Shown here piece after piece: positions 1 through 8,239 of a DNA stretch of 32,442 nucleotides. The notes under the pieces were generated by a model that saw only the letters and a program-made list of their open reading frames with translations, was not told the DNA's origin and did not search any database. A program made the translations under genes and the position numbers. How positions within the stretch are numbered: position 1 is the first letter of the stretch; each line of letters opens with the position of its first letter. The stretch comes from Mesorhizobium sp. Root554 (GTDB lineage: Bacteria > Pseudomonadota > Alphaproteobacteria > Rhizobiales > Rhizobiaceae), in the NCBI RefSeq assembly GCF_001427025.1, contig NZ_LMGA01000001.1:188138-220579 (forward strand), read 5' to 3'.

Positions 1-24
1 GACCCTCCCCACAAGGGGGAGGGT
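1..24. repeat. right end of a GC-rich palindromic repeat
   Basis: The first 24 bases form a near-perfect hairpin, GACCCTCCCC then ACAA then GGGGGAGGGT. The same sequence, with a few changes, ends the longer repeat between recF and dnaN (around 12334-12357). This suggests that the window opens at the right edge of a dispersed palindromic element whose remainder lies upstream. Seen directly: the hairpin and the similarity. Inferred: membership of one family. Confidence 0.6.
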
Positions 25-37
25 GGAGATCGCCGCC

Positions 38-1051
38 ATGATTTCGGATGTCCTGAAAACCCTTTTTCATCCCTTCGAAACGGAGATGCTGGCAGCGCCC
101 GCCGAAGGCGCGCGCACCCTCTTCCTTGGCGCCGAACCGGGCTTTCGCCTGCCGGAAGGATGGGGCGGTGCGATTGACGCCATACAGGGCTTTCGTCCTG
201 ATTTTCTCGGGCTTGAACGGGCCGGCCATGCATTGACGCCGCGCGCCGAGGGAACGGGCTACGACATGGCCTTGATCCTCGCCGGCCGTCATCGCGGCCA
301 GAACGAATTGCGCATCGCCGAAGCGATGGAGCGCACGGCGGCGGGCGCGTTGATCGTTGTCGCCGGCAGCAAGGATGACGGCGTCGCCAGCCTGCGCAAG
401 CGATTGGGCGAATTGATCGAGCTGGAAGGCTCGCTGCCGAAATATCACGGCATCGCTTTCTGGTTCCGCGTCCCGGCGGAGGCTGCCTCGGTGATGAAAC
501 CTCTGCGCGCCGCCAATCCGGCGCTGCTTGTCGAAGGCCGCTTTCATACCGCGCCCGGCATGTTTTCCTTCGACCGGGTCGATCCGGGGTCGAGGCTGCT
601 GGCGGAAAACCTGCCGAAACTGTCGGGGCAGGTGGCCGACTTCTGCGCCGGCTGGGGCTATCTGTCGGCGGAAATCCTGCGTCGAATTCCCGAAATCGCT
701 GCTCTCGACCTTTACGAGGCGGACTATGACGCGCTGGAGGCGGCAAAGGCCAATATCCGCCCGGCCAGGTTCCAGCCGGGTTTTTTCTGGACCGATTTGC
801 TGCGGGAACAGGTCACGCGCCGCTACGACGCCATCGTCATGAACCCGCCGTTCCACCGCGGCCGCGCGACGGAACCGGAAATCGGCGCCGGCATGATCCG
901 CGCCGCGGCGAAGGCGCTGAAAGGCGGCGGCAGGCTGGTCATGGTCGCCAACCGGCGGCTTCCCTATGAGGCTGTGGTGTCCGCTAGCTTTGCTAACTGC
1001 GCCGAGATCGCGGGGGACTCCAGCTTCAAGGTGCTGACCGCGCGGCGTTGA
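38..1051 (+). CDS. rsmC: RsmC-like class I SAM-dependent methyltransferase
   Basis: This is a 337-residue protein, close to the length of RsmC, the enzyme that methylates N2 of a guanine in 16S rRNA helix 34. The C-terminal half carries a Rossmann methyltransferase fold. The SAM loop is near residues 199-210 (VADFCAGWGYLS), and an NPPF catalytic motif at about 269-272 is typical of enzymes that methylate exocyclic amino groups. The N-terminal half resembles the degenerate methyltransferase domain of RsmC/RsmD-type proteins. I chose the ATG at 38; an in-frame GTG at 23 would overlap the palindromic repeat. The gene converges on the GGDEF/EAL gene with a gap of about 12 bases. The family assignment is good, but the exact rRNA target is inferred. 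An rRNA large-subunit guanine methyltransferase is the main alternative. Confidence 0.8.
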   Translation: MISDVLKTLFHPFETEMLAAPAEGARTLFLGAEPGFRLPEGWGGAIDAIQGFRPDFLGLERAGHALTPRAEGTGYDMALILAGRHRGQNELRIAEAMERTAAGALIVVAGSKDDGVASLRKRLGELIELEGSLPKYHGIAFWFRVPAEAASVMKPLRAANPALLVEGRFHTAPGMFSFDRVDPGSRLLAENLPKLSGQVADFCAGWGYLSAEILRRIPEIAALDLYEADYDALEAAKANIRPARFQPGFFWTDLLREQVTRRYDAIVMNPPFHRGRATEPEIGAGMIRAAAKALKGGGRLVMVANRRLPYEAVVSASFANCAEIAGDSSFKVLTARR

Positions 1052-1063
1052 TGCTGGCGTAGG

Positions 1064-2614
1064 TTAGTGCAGGTTGGCGACCCGCGGCAGCCGTGCGGGG
1101 TAGGGCGTGTATGACTTCTCGGTCTCGATGGGCAGCGGAGCCGGCTCGCCAAACAGGAAGCCCTGGACGACATCGCACCCCGCCGCCCTGAGCAGCGTGG
1201 CCTGTCTTTCGGTTTCGACGCCTTCCGCGATGATGCTGACCCCGAGCGCCCGCGATAGACCGACAATGGTCGACACCACGGCTCCCGAATTGGCGTCCGA
1301 CTCCATGCGGCTGACGAAGGAGCGGTCGATCTTGAGCTTGCTGAATGAGAAATCGATCAGATAGCTCAGGTTCGAATAGCCGGTGCCGAAATCGTCGACG
1401 GCAACCGAAACCCCCATATCCGACAATTCCTTGAAGATGATCGCGGCGCGGTCGCGGTCCTGCACCATCGCGGTTTCGGTCACTTCCAGCTCCAGCCGCG
1501 ATGGCTTGATGCCGGTACTGTCCATCGTTGCACGCACGAACTGGACGAAATCCCTGTTCATGAACTGGACGGGCGAGATGTTCACGGCCACGAAACAATC
1601 GTCGGGCAGTTGGCGTGCGTCGATGCAAGCCTTGCGCAGAACCCATTCGCCGATAGGACCGATCATGCCGGTTTCCTCGGCGATCGGAATGAACTCCATC
1701 GGCGGGATCATGCCGCGTTCGGGGTGGTTCCAGCGGATGAGCGCTTCGTAGCCGACGATGTTGCCACGGAGCAGATCGAGTTGCGGCTGGTAGTAAAGTT
1801 CGAAATCGCCGCGGTCGAAGGCTGTCTTCAGCTCGGACTCGACCCATTGCCGGTAGTCCGCCACCCGCCCCATGTCGGGATCGAACACCGCCCAGTTGCC
1901 GGAGCCGCTGCTGCGCGCATATTGCAGCGCCAGGTTCGAACGCCGCAGGATCAGAGTCGGATCGAGCCCGTCCTTCGGCATGGCGACGATTCCGATTGAA
2001 ACGCTGATCGTCTGCAGATGCGATTTCAGCTGGTAAGGCTGCTGCAGCCGCTCGATCAGCATGTCGAGCAGCGTGTCCAGAGAACCCGGTATCTTGTCGT
2101 CGTGGAGCAAGACGGCGAATTCGCCGGCGCCCAGGCGTCCGATCAGCGCACCTTCCGGCGCCAGGCTTTTCAACCGCTCGACGAAAAGGCGGATCAGCTC
2201 GTCGCCGGCGCTGTAGCCTATGCTGTCGTTGATCGGCTTGAAGCGGTCTATGTCGATATCCACCAGGAAGACCGGCTTGCCAGACCTGATGGTGGCCGAT
2301 GCGGCCCCGGCGACCTGTCCGACCATGGCGGTGCGTGTCAGCACGCCGGTCATCTTGTCGAAATGGGTTTCCTTGAACACATAGTCGGCGGATTCATCGA
2401 CGCCGGCGAAGAAGGACATGGCCGCGGTCGCCGCCGTCAGGGCGCACAGCGCCGCGATGACGCCGCCGATCGTCTGCACCGGCATCAGGGCCACATCGCC
2501 GCCGAGCCCGATATGCAGGCCCCACAGGCCCAGAATGAAGCTGCCAAAGCCAGAGCTGGCTATGGTCAACAGCCTGAAAGTCGGCGTGCGATTCGGATTG
2601 CCCGTCGCTGACAT
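1064..2614 (-). CDS. membrane GGDEF-EAL protein, probable c-di-GMP phosphodiesterase
   Basis: This 516-residue protein has two predicted membrane helices (about 14-37 and 47-71), a GGDEF domain (about 80-245) and an EAL domain (about 255-500). The cyclase signature reads GAGEF at 162-166, so the second Gly-Asp pair is changed and cyclase activity is doubtful. The EAL domain keeps the catalytic set: EAL at 290-292, the NISP stretch near 345, ExTE near 377-380, DDFGTGY near 407-413 and the KIDRSFV segment. The likely role is hydrolysis of c-di-GMP at the inner membrane, with the GGDEF part perhaps acting as a nucleotide sensor. An in-frame ATG at 2680 would add 22 residues of cysteine- and serine-rich sequence that looks intergenic, so I prefer 2614. 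Such proteins often control motility or pili, and a pilus locus lies further along, but no direct link is shown. Confidence 0.9.
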   Translation of the reverse strand: MSATGNPNRTPTFRLLTIASSGFGSFILGLWGLHIGLGGDVALMPVQTIGGVIAALCALTAATAAMSFFAGVDESADYVFKETHFDKMTGVLTRTAMVGQVAGAASATIRSGKPVFLVDIDIDRFKPINDSIGYSAGDELIRLFVERLKSLAPEGALIGRLGAGEFAVLLHDDKIPGSLDTLLDMLIERLQQPYQLKSHLQTISVSIGIVAMPKDGLDPTLILRRSNLALQYARSSGSGNWAVFDPDMGRVADYRQWVESELKTAFDRGDFELYYQPQLDLLRGNIVGYEALIRWNHPERGMIPPMEFIPIAEETGMIGPIGEWVLRKACIDARQLPDDCFVAVNISPVQFMNRDFVQFVRATMDSTGIKPSRLELEVTETAMVQDRDRAAIIFKELSDMGVSVAVDDFGTGYSNLSYLIDFSFSKLKIDRSFVSRMESDANSGAVVSTIVGLSRALGVSIIAEGVETERQATLLRAAGCDVVQGFLFGEPAPLPIETEKSYTPYPARLPRVANLH

Positions 2615-2745
2615 TGTCCCGCAAGTCCCCAAGTTCCGGGAATTGCTACAGGAAATCCCCTTAAAATGGCTTTCCGCCATTCCGTCGAATTTTATGAGAC
2701 CGGGCTTAAATTCGGAAATTGTAGTTCAAACGTCTGATTTGCGAC

Positions 2746-3558
2746 CTATTCGCGGCCGCCATCGGTCCGTTTGAGCTCGTCCAGCGTCGGCATCGACACG
2801 ATGTGATAGCCGGAATCGACATAGTGGATTTCGCCCGTCACGCCCGATGACAGACCCGACAGCAGGTACAGCGCCGAGTTACCCACCTCGTCGATGGTGA
2901 CGGTGCGCCGCAGCGGCGAGTTGCGCTGCTGGTAGCTGAACATGTGCCGCGCATCGGCGATGCCGGCGCCAGCCAGCGTACGCACCGGCCCGGCCGAAAT
3001 GCCGTTCACGCGGATGCCGCGCGGACCGTAGTCATTGGCGAGGTAGCGGACACTGGCTTCGAGGCCCGCCTTGGCGACGCCCATCACATTGTAGTTGGGC
3101 ATCACCCGCACCGAACCGGCATAGGTCAGCGTAATCATCGAGCCGCCGTTTTTCATCAAGGCGGCGGCGTGCCGGGCAATCTCGGTGAAGGAGTAGCAGG
3201 AGATCACCATTGTGCGGACGAAATTGTCGCGCGTGGTATCGGCGTAGAGGCCCTTCAGCTCGTTCCTGTCGGAAAAGCCGATGGCGTGGACAATGAAGTC
3301 GAGCCCGCCCCAGTGCTGGTTCAGCGCTTCGAACATCACCGCCACGGAGTTGCTGTCCTCGACGTCGCAGGGCACGATCAGAGACGCGTTCACCTGCTCG
3401 GCCAGGGGAATCACGCGGCGGCCGAAAGCCTCGCCCTGGTAGGAGAAGGCGAGGTCCGCGCCTTGTTCGGCGAGCTTCTTGGCGATGCCCCAGGCGATGG
3501 AATGATCGTTGGCGACCCCCATGACGAGGCCGCGCTTGCCTTTCATCAGTGCTTCCAT
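2746..3558 (-). CDS. fabI: enoyl-[acyl-carrier-protein] reductase (NADH)
   Basis: FabI reduces the trans-2-enoyl-ACP double bond in the last step of each fatty acid elongation cycle, in the cytoplasm. The 270-residue protein is a short-chain dehydrogenase-like enzyme. It has the FabI-type NAD loop GVANDHSIAWG (14-24), Tyr146, and the catalytic Tyr156 and Lys163 in YNVMGVAK, numbered as in E. coli FabI. A Shine-Dalgarno-like AAGGACC precedes the ATG at 3558. A second ATG four codons in is also possible. The gene follows fabB by 12 bases, so it is the last gene of a fabA-fabB-fabI operon. Rhizobia often have a second fabI elsewhere; this copy belongs to the unsaturated fatty acid locus. Confidence 0.96.
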   Translation of the reverse strand: MEALMKGKRGLVMGVANDHSIAWGIAKKLAEQGADLAFSYQGEAFGRRVIPLAEQVNASLIVPCDVEDSNSVAVMFEALNQHWGGLDFIVHAIGFSDRNELKGLYADTTRDNFVRTMVISCYSFTEIARHAAALMKNGGSMITLTYAGSVRVMPNYNVMGVAKAGLEASVRYLANDYGPRGIRVNGISAGPVRTLAGAGIADARHMFSYQQRNSPLRRTVTIDEVGNSALYLLSGLSSGVTGEIHYVDSGYHIVSMPTLDELKRTDGGRE

Positions 3559-3570
3559 GGCAAGTGGTCC

Positions 3571-4794
3571 TTATGCCGAATAGCGCTGGAAAACGAGCGT
3601 CGCGTTGGTGCCACCGAACCCGAAGGAATTGGAGAGCGCCGTGTCGATCCTGGCGTTGTCGATGCGCTTGCGCACGATCGGCATGCCTTCGAATTCCGGA
3701 TCGAGGTTTTCGATATGGGCGCTCTCGCCGATGAAGCCGCCTTGCATCATCAGGATCGAATAGATCGATTCCTGCACGCCGGCGGCGCCGAGCGAATGGC
3801 CGGTCAAGGATTTGGTTGAGGTTATGTTCGGCATGTTGTCGCCGAACACCTCGCGAATGGCACCCATCTCCTTGGAATCGCCAACCGGCGTGGAAGTTCC
3901 ATGGGTGTTGATGTAATCCACCGGGCCCTTAACGGTCGCCAGCGCCTGCCGCATGCAGCGGATCGCGCCTTCGCCCGACGGGGCGACCATGTCGTAGCCG
4001 TCCGAGGTCGCGCCATAGCCGACGATCTCGGCGTGGATCTTGGCGCCGCGCGCCTTGGCGTGCTCAAGCTCTTCCAGCACCAGCACGCCGGCGCCGCCGG
4101 CGATGACGAAGCCGTCGCGACTGACGTCATAGGCGCGCGAGGCGTTCGAAGGCGTGTCGTTGTGCTTGGAAGACATGGCGCCCATGGCGTCGAACAGGTT
4201 CGACATCGTCCAGTCGAGATCCTCGTGGCCGCCGGCGAACATGATGTCCTGCTTGCCCCACTGGATCATCTCGGCGGCATTGCCGATGCAATGCGCCGAG
4301 GTCGAGCAGGCGGACGAGATCGAATAGTTGACGCCGTGGATCTTGAACCAGGTCGCCAGCGTCGCCGACGCGGTCGACGACATGGCCTTCGGCACCGCGA
4401 ACGGGCCGATGCGCTTGGGGCTGTTGTTCTTGCGCGTGATGTCGGCGGCCTCGACGATCGTGTGAGTGGAGGGACCGCCCGAACCCATGATGATGCCGGT
4501 GCGCTCATTGCCGGAGATGTCGCTCTCCTCGAGACCGGAATCGGCGATCGCCTGCTTCATGGCGACGTGGTTCCACATGCCGCCCTGCGACAGGAAGCGC
4601 GCTGCGCGGCGATCGACCAGATCGGTCGGATCGAGCGTCGGGGCCCCCCACACCTGGCAGCGGAAGCCGTGTTCGGCGAAGGATTCGGACCGGGTGATGC
4701 CCGACTTCGCATCGCGCAGCGAAGCCATAACCTCGCCGGCATCGTTGCCGATGGACGACACGATGCCGAGGCCCGTCACTACGACTCGTCTCAT
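3571..4794 (-). CDS. fabB: 3-oxoacyl-[acyl-carrier-protein] synthase I
   Basis: FabB condenses malonyl-ACP with acyl-ACP and is needed to elongate the cis-unsaturated intermediates that FabA makes. The 407-residue protein has the Cys-His-His triad of FabB/FabF enzymes: Cys163 in [10 protein letters not shown], His298 in NTHGTST and His333 in TGHSLGAAG. These are the same positions as in E. coli FabB. A strong GAGGAG ribosome binding site lies seven bases before the ATG. The spacing to fabA is 30 bases and to fabI 12 bases, which points to co-transcription. Confidence 0.97.
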   Translation of the reverse strand: MRRVVVTGLGIVSSIGNDAGEVMASLRDAKSGITRSESFAEHGFRCQVWGAPTLDPTDLVDRRAARFLSQGGMWNHVAMKQAIADSGLEESDISGNERTGIIMGSGGPSTHTIVEAADITRKNNSPKRIGPFAVPKAMSSTASATLATWFKIHGVNYSISSACSTSAHCIGNAAEMIQWGKQDIMFAGGHEDLDWTMSNLFDAMGAMSSKHNDTPSNASRAYDVSRDGFVIAGGAGVLVLEELEHAKARGAKIHAEIVGYGATSDGYDMVAPSGEGAIRCMRQALATVKGPVDYINTHGTSTPVGDSKEMGAIREVFGDNMPNITSTKSLTGHSLGAAGVQESIYSILMMQGGFIGESAHIENLDPEFEGMPIVRKRIDNARIDTALSNSFGFGGTNATLVFQRYSA

Positions 4795-4824
4795 GCTGCG
4801 CTCCTCGTGAAATGGTCGCGGCCG

Positions 4825-5340
4825 TCAGGCGGCCGACTGCTTGGACAAGCCGACCTTGAGGTCGGTTGCCGCGTATATGGGTTCGCCATCCGCCTTGAGC
4901 CAGCCATCGGCGATGCCCAGCACCAGACGCCCGCGCATAACGCGCTTGAAATCGACGCCATATTCCACCTTCTTGACCGAAGGCGTGACCATGCCCTTGA
5001 ACTTCACTTCGCCGGTCGAAAGCGCCATGCCCTTGCCGGGTTCGCCGAGCCAGCCAAGGTAGAAGCCGGTCAACTGCCACATGGCGTCGAGGCCGAGGCA
5101 GCCGGGCATGATCGGGTTGCCGATGAAATGACAGGGAAAGAACCAAAGGTCCGGCTTGATGTCGAATTCGGCGCGGATGAAGCCCTTGTCGAAGGCGCCG
5201 CCGGTCTCGCTGATTTCGGTGATGCGGTCGAACATCAGCATCGGCGGATAGGGAAGCTGTGCATTGCCCGGCCCGAACAGTTCGCCGCGCGCACATGCAA
5301 GCAGCTCTTCATAGTCGTAGCTGGATTTTGCAACCGCCAT
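4825..5340 (-). CDS. fabA: 3-hydroxydecanoyl-[ACP] dehydratase/isomerase
   Basis: FabA dehydrates 3-hydroxydecanoyl-ACP and isomerises the product to cis-3-decenoyl-ACP, the branch point to unsaturated fatty acids. The protein is a 171-residue hot-dog enzyme with the active-site stretch [16 protein letters not shown], giving His71 and Asp85 as in E. coli FabA. The frame stays open upstream to 5565. I chose the ATG at 5340 because GGGGAAGA lies at a proper distance before it and the length then matches the family; an ATG at 5358 would add six residues. It is the first gene of fabA-fabB-fabI and is transcribed away from irr. Confidence 0.97.
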   Translation of the reverse strand: MAVAKSSYDYEELLACARGELFGPGNAQLPYPPMLMFDRITEISETGGAFDKGFIRAEFDIKPDLWFFPCHFIGNPIMPGCLGLDAMWQLTGFYLGWLGEPGKGMALSTGEVKFKGMVTPSVKKVEYGVDFKRVMRGRLVLGIADGWLKADGEPIYAATDLKVGLSKQSAA

Positions 5341-5442
5341 CAGCGTCTTCCCCGTCATGCTTCGGGCGTGGTGCGCCCTTGTCCCTTGGCTGTCGTAACA
5401 CAGTCTGCCGGGCGCGGAAAACCGCCGCCGCGTCGAACGGAG

Positions 5443-5471
5443 GCTGTACCGCGACCTTTCCCACGGGTCAA
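5443..5471 (-). promoter_or_regulatory. candidate fabA promoter
   Basis: On the minus strand TTGACC (5466-5471) is separated by 17 bases from TACAGC (5443-5448). The -35 is good but the -10 is weak. The position suits the fabA operon, with a leader of about 100 bases. Confidence 0.35.
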
Positions 5472-5480
5472 TGCGCGCTA

Positions 5481-5509
5481 TTGATCGCATCCCGCCGACA
5501 GAATATATG
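5481..5509 (+). promoter_or_regulatory. candidate irr promoter
   Basis: TTGATC (5481-5486), a 17-base spacer and TATATG (5504-5509) make a plausible sigma-70 promoter. It would start transcription about 50 bases before the irr ATG. It sits head-to-head with the candidate fabA promoter. Confidence 0.5.
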
Positions 5510-5564
5510 TCCGGATGCGCCTGGCGTCTGCTTTTCGCCGGATTTCCGTCGTTCAGGAGGCGCA

Positions 5565-6023
5565 ATGAGGAGGTATGGGTTGAAAACCCAGGTGGATTCG
5601 AGTGCCCGGAGCGAAGCGGTGTCGGTAGCGAAAAGGGTCAGGGAGGCCGGTCTGCGGCCAACGCGTCAGCGCATCGCGCTGGCCGATCTGCTGTTCGCCA
5701 AGGGCGACCGCCACCTTGCGGCCGAGGAGCTTCACGAAGAGGCTCTGGCGGCCGGCGTGCCTGTTTCGCTGGCCACCGTCTACAACGCGCTGCACCAGTT
5801 CACCCAGGCAGGGCTTCTGCGCATCCTGGCTGTCGAAGGCGCAAAGACCTATTTCGACACCAACACCTCGGACCATCACCATTTCTATATCGAAGGCGAG
5901 AACCGGATATTCGACATATCGGGCGGCCCCGTGCAGGTCACGAACCTGCCGCAGGCGCCCGAAGGCATGGAAATCGCCAATGTCGATATCATTGTGAGAT
6001 TGCGGCCGCGCCGTCCGGTTTGA
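5565..6023 (+). CDS. irr: Irr, Fur-family iron response regulator
   Basis: Irr is the heme-responsive regulator that controls heme synthesis and iron storage genes in rhizobia and relatives. The 152-residue protein has the Fur-type winged helix with the Irr-like motifs [10 protein letters not shown] (30-39) and [15 protein letters not shown] (65-79). It also has the His cluster DHHHFY near 103-108, where Irr proteins bind heme or metal. The N-terminal GCPWHD heme regulatory motif of Bradyrhizobium Irr is absent. The ATG at 5565 follows CAGGAGG at good spacing; the longer open frame upstream is low-quality sequence. The position divergent from fabA matches other Rhizobiales. A different Fur paralogue is the main alternative, but the helix motifs and context favour Irr. 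Confidence 0.92.
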   Translation: MRRYGLKTQVDSSARSEAVSVAKRVREAGLRPTRQRIALADLLFAKGDRHLAAEELHEEALAAGVPVSLATVYNALHQFTQAGLLRILAVEGAKTYFDTNTSDHHHFYIEGENRIFDISGGPVQVTNLPQAPEGMEIANVDIIVRLRPRRPV

Positions 6024-6077
6024 CGGCTCCGTTTAAGGCGTGAGCGGCGTAAGTTCGCCGACCTCGGGCCCCAAGCC

Positions 6078-6629
6078 TCAATCCTTGACCAGCTCTCCCG
6101 GATAGGCGCCCCAGACCAGCGACTGGCTGAGCCAGCCCGTGTGTCCGCCCAGCACCATCTCGCACCACTGGCCGTCGCAGGACTTGATCCTGCCGATCAC
6201 GCCCGGCTCGACCACCGCGACGACCGCGGCGTTCTTGTCCTTGTCGTCCAGCAGGTTGATCTGGGTTTTGTCGCCGCGCTGCCACGGCGCGATGATTGCC
6301 GTGCGCTTGCCCGAGAGGAGCGACTGGTTGATCCAGCCTTCCGAGCCGTCGGCATCGCGCACCCGCCGCCAGGTGTCGTATTCCTGGACGATCTCCATCG
6401 GCAGGCCGGCCTTGGTGTACATCCAGTCGACCGAATAATTGACGCCGGGGCCGACCCGCGAATTGACGCGCGCCGATTTCAGGCTGACGAAACGGGGCAG
6501 GGGCAGGCCGCTGGGACCGAGCGTCACGCTCTGCGCCGCAGCGCTCTGGGCGGAAGCCTGCGGTGAAATCAGGATCGCCCCGAGAAGGGCAGCGCACGTT
6601 GCCAGGCGAAGCGACGCGAAAGCGGACAC
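6078..6629 (-). CDS. exported SH3-domain protein
   Basis: This is a 183-residue exported protein. A signal peptide ends near ASAQ (about residue 28). Two SH3-type bacterial domains of the SH3_4 type follow: about 45-110 (SARVNSRVGPG, then GWINQSLL) and about 120-180 (ending HTGWLSQSL). Such modules usually bind cell wall peptides or act in the periplasm; the ligand is unknown. The start is a GTG at 6629 with AGGGAA six bases upstream. An ATG at 6646 is out of frame, and the open frame further upstream runs into the dehydrogenase gene on the other strand. It converges on irr and is divergent from the dehydrogenase. Confidence 0.85.
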   Translation of the reverse strand: MSAFASLRLATCAALLGAILISPQASAQSAAAQSVTLGPSGLPLPRFVSLKSARVNSRVGPGVNYSVDWMYTKAGLPMEIVQEYDTWRRVRDADGSEGWINQSLLSGKRTAIIAPWQRGDKTQINLLDDKDKNAAVVAVVEPGVIGRIKSCDGQWCEMVLGGHTGWLSQSLVWGAYPGELVKD

Positions 6630-6788
6630 TGTATTTCCCTCGTCATGCGCCGCAGCCCGTGGCCCGGCGCCCCTTTTTCTTTGTCTTCGGCGGTCGCGCT
6701 TGTTACATGAGACTGGGAGGCGCGACCGATTTGCAGTTTCGCCTGTCTTGGTTAAAGAGGTCTCAACAGACCCGCATCGAGGGCAGGA

Positions 6789-7790
6789 ATGGCCGGCAAA
6801 AAGAAACCTCTGGTCGTCATCACGCGCAAGCTGCCTGACCCGGTCGAAACGCGGATGCGCGAGCTGTTCGATGCGCGGCTGAATGTCGACGACCGGCCGA
6901 TGACGCAGCCCGAGCTTGTGGCGGCGGTCAAGGAGGCGGACGTTCTCGTCCCGACAGTCACAGACAATATCGACGCCGCCTTGATCGCCCAGGCTGGCGA
7001 GAACCTGAAACTGATCGCCAATTTCGGCAACGGCGTCGACAAGATCGATGTCAGCGCCGCCGCCAAGAAGGGCATTACCGTCACCAACACGCCAAACGTG
7101 CTGACCGAGGACACGGCCGACATGACCATGGCGCTGATGCTGGCGGTGCCGCGCCGTCTGGCGGAAGGCGCCAACGTGCTCACCGGGGACAAGAAATGGG
7201 CGGGCTGGTCGCCGACCTGGATGCTCGGTCGCCGCATCTGGGGCAAGCGCCTCGGCATTGTCGGCATGGGTCGCATCGGCACGGCGGTGGCGCGCCGCGC
7301 CAAGGCCTTCGGCCTGTCGATCCACTATCACAACCGCCATCGCGTCCTGCCGGCGGTGGAGGACGAGCTGGAAGCCACCTATTGGGAAAGCCTCGACCAG
7401 ATGCTGGCCCGCATGGACATCATCTCGGTCAATTGTCCTTCGACGCCTGCGACGTTTCATCTGCTGTCGGCGCGGCGGCTGGCGCTGATGCAGCCCACCG
7501 CCTATCTCGTCAACACGGCGCGCGGCGACATCATCGACGAGGAGTCTTTGGTGAAGCTCATCCAGGACAGCAAGATCGCCGGCGCCGGCCTGGACGTTTA
7601 CGAGCACGAGCCGGCGCTGAACACCAAGCTGCTCAAGCTCGCCAACAAGGGCAAGGTGGTGCTTTTGCCGCATATGGGTTCGGCCACGCTGGAGGGCCGC
7701 ATCGACATGGGCGAGAAGGTCATCATCAACATCCGCGCCTTCTTCGACGGCCACCGCCCGCCCGATCGGGTCTTGCCGCTTCGAACCTAG
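6789..7790 (+). CDS. D-isomer 2-hydroxyacid dehydrogenase, probable glyoxylate/hydroxypyruvate reductase
   Basis: The protein has 333 residues of the D-2-hydroxyacid dehydrogenase family, which interconverts 2-oxo acids and D-2-hydroxyacids with NAD(P)H. It has the nucleotide-binding GMGRIG (159-164) and the catalytic Arg245 in NTARGDI, a Glu near 272-274 in LDVYEHEP and His295 in LPHMGSAT. The overall pattern, including NFGNGVDKIDV and TPNVLTEDTAD, is that of GyaR/GhrB-type glyoxylate reductases. The ATG at 6789 follows GAGGGCAGGA. The substrate is inferred from the family. The gene stands alone and converges on the DUF4279-like gene 26 bases on. Confidence 0.9.
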   Translation: MAGKKKPLVVITRKLPDPVETRMRELFDARLNVDDRPMTQPELVAAVKEADVLVPTVTDNIDAALIAQAGENLKLIANFGNGVDKIDVSAAAKKGITVTNTPNVLTEDTADMTMALMLAVPRRLAEGANVLTGDKKWAGWSPTWMLGRRIWGKRLGIVGMGRIGTAVARRAKAFGLSIHYHNRHRVLPAVEDELEATYWESLDQMLARMDIISVNCPSTPATFHLLSARRLALMQPTAYLVNTARGDIIDEESLVKLIQDSKIAGAGLDVYEHEPALNTKLLKLANKGKVVLLPHMGSATLEGRIDMGEKVIINIRAFFDGHRPPDRVLPLRT

Positions 7791-7816
7791 GCCGGTTGTT
7801 CGCCTGGAACTCTTCG

Positions 7817-8239
7817 CTACCCGTCGTCATTGCCGGAATAGATGTCCAGCTCAAGTTTGATATTGCGTTGGCCAAGCATCAGCAGCACGTCCGGCATCAA
7901 GACTTCGCCTTCATTCCAGCGATTGAGCCAAAGCCCGCAAAAAAAGTCTGCCTCGAAGCGCGAAGTCAAATCGCGCCAAATACTTAGATCGTCTGTCATC
8001 CTGCCGAGAAGCTGGCGAATCTGCGTGCTGAGGTCTCCGGGAACAGCCCTCGCGATTTCGAGCGACCATCTACCCGTGCGTGCAATCATTGGTTTGCCCT
8101 TAGGCGTGTGCCAAGTGCCGCCTTTCCTCCGAGAGTCACTTGGCTGGACACCTAGCAGGGACGTCACCTCGTCGGGGTCCAATTCATCTCCAAGGAGTCG
8201 GAAGGTGACACTCGTTTCACTTACGACGGCCAAGCCCAC
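7817..8239 (-). CDS. small DUF4279-like protein
   Basis: The 140-residue protein has no signal peptide or membrane segment. The pattern matches what I recall of the DUF4279 family: an N-terminal strand, then LDPDEVTSLLGVQP (20-33), GTWHT, GRWSLE, a helical middle and a C-terminal LELDIYSGNDD. Its function is unknown. It starts inside the last 23 bases of the aconitase X gene, so it is probably translated by coupling. The GTG at 8239 lies within GGAGGTGGGC; a TTG two codons on (8233) has better spacing from that ribosome binding site. Codon choice looks less GC-biased than the neighbours (for example ACTCGTTTCACTTACG around its start), which may mean later acquisition. Confidence that it is a gene is good; the family call is moderate. 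Confidence 0.7.
   Translation of the reverse strand: MGLAVVSETSVTFRLLGDELDPDEVTSLLGVQPSDSRRKGGTWHTPKGKPMIARTGRWSLEIARAVPGDLSTQIRQLLGRMTDDLSIWRDLTSRFEADFFCGLWLNRWNEGEVLMPDVLLMLGQRNIKLELDIYSGNDDG

Noticed and set aside
3901..5484. A 527-codon open frame on the plus strand opposite fabB and fabA
   Set aside because: It is low-complexity, has no family signature and covers two confidently identified minus-strand genes.
6630..7754. Upstream extension of the SH3-protein frame
   Set aside because: The extension reads antisense to the hydroxyacid dehydrogenase and lacks the signal peptide at its start; the GTG at 6629 fits a ribosome binding site and a signal peptide.
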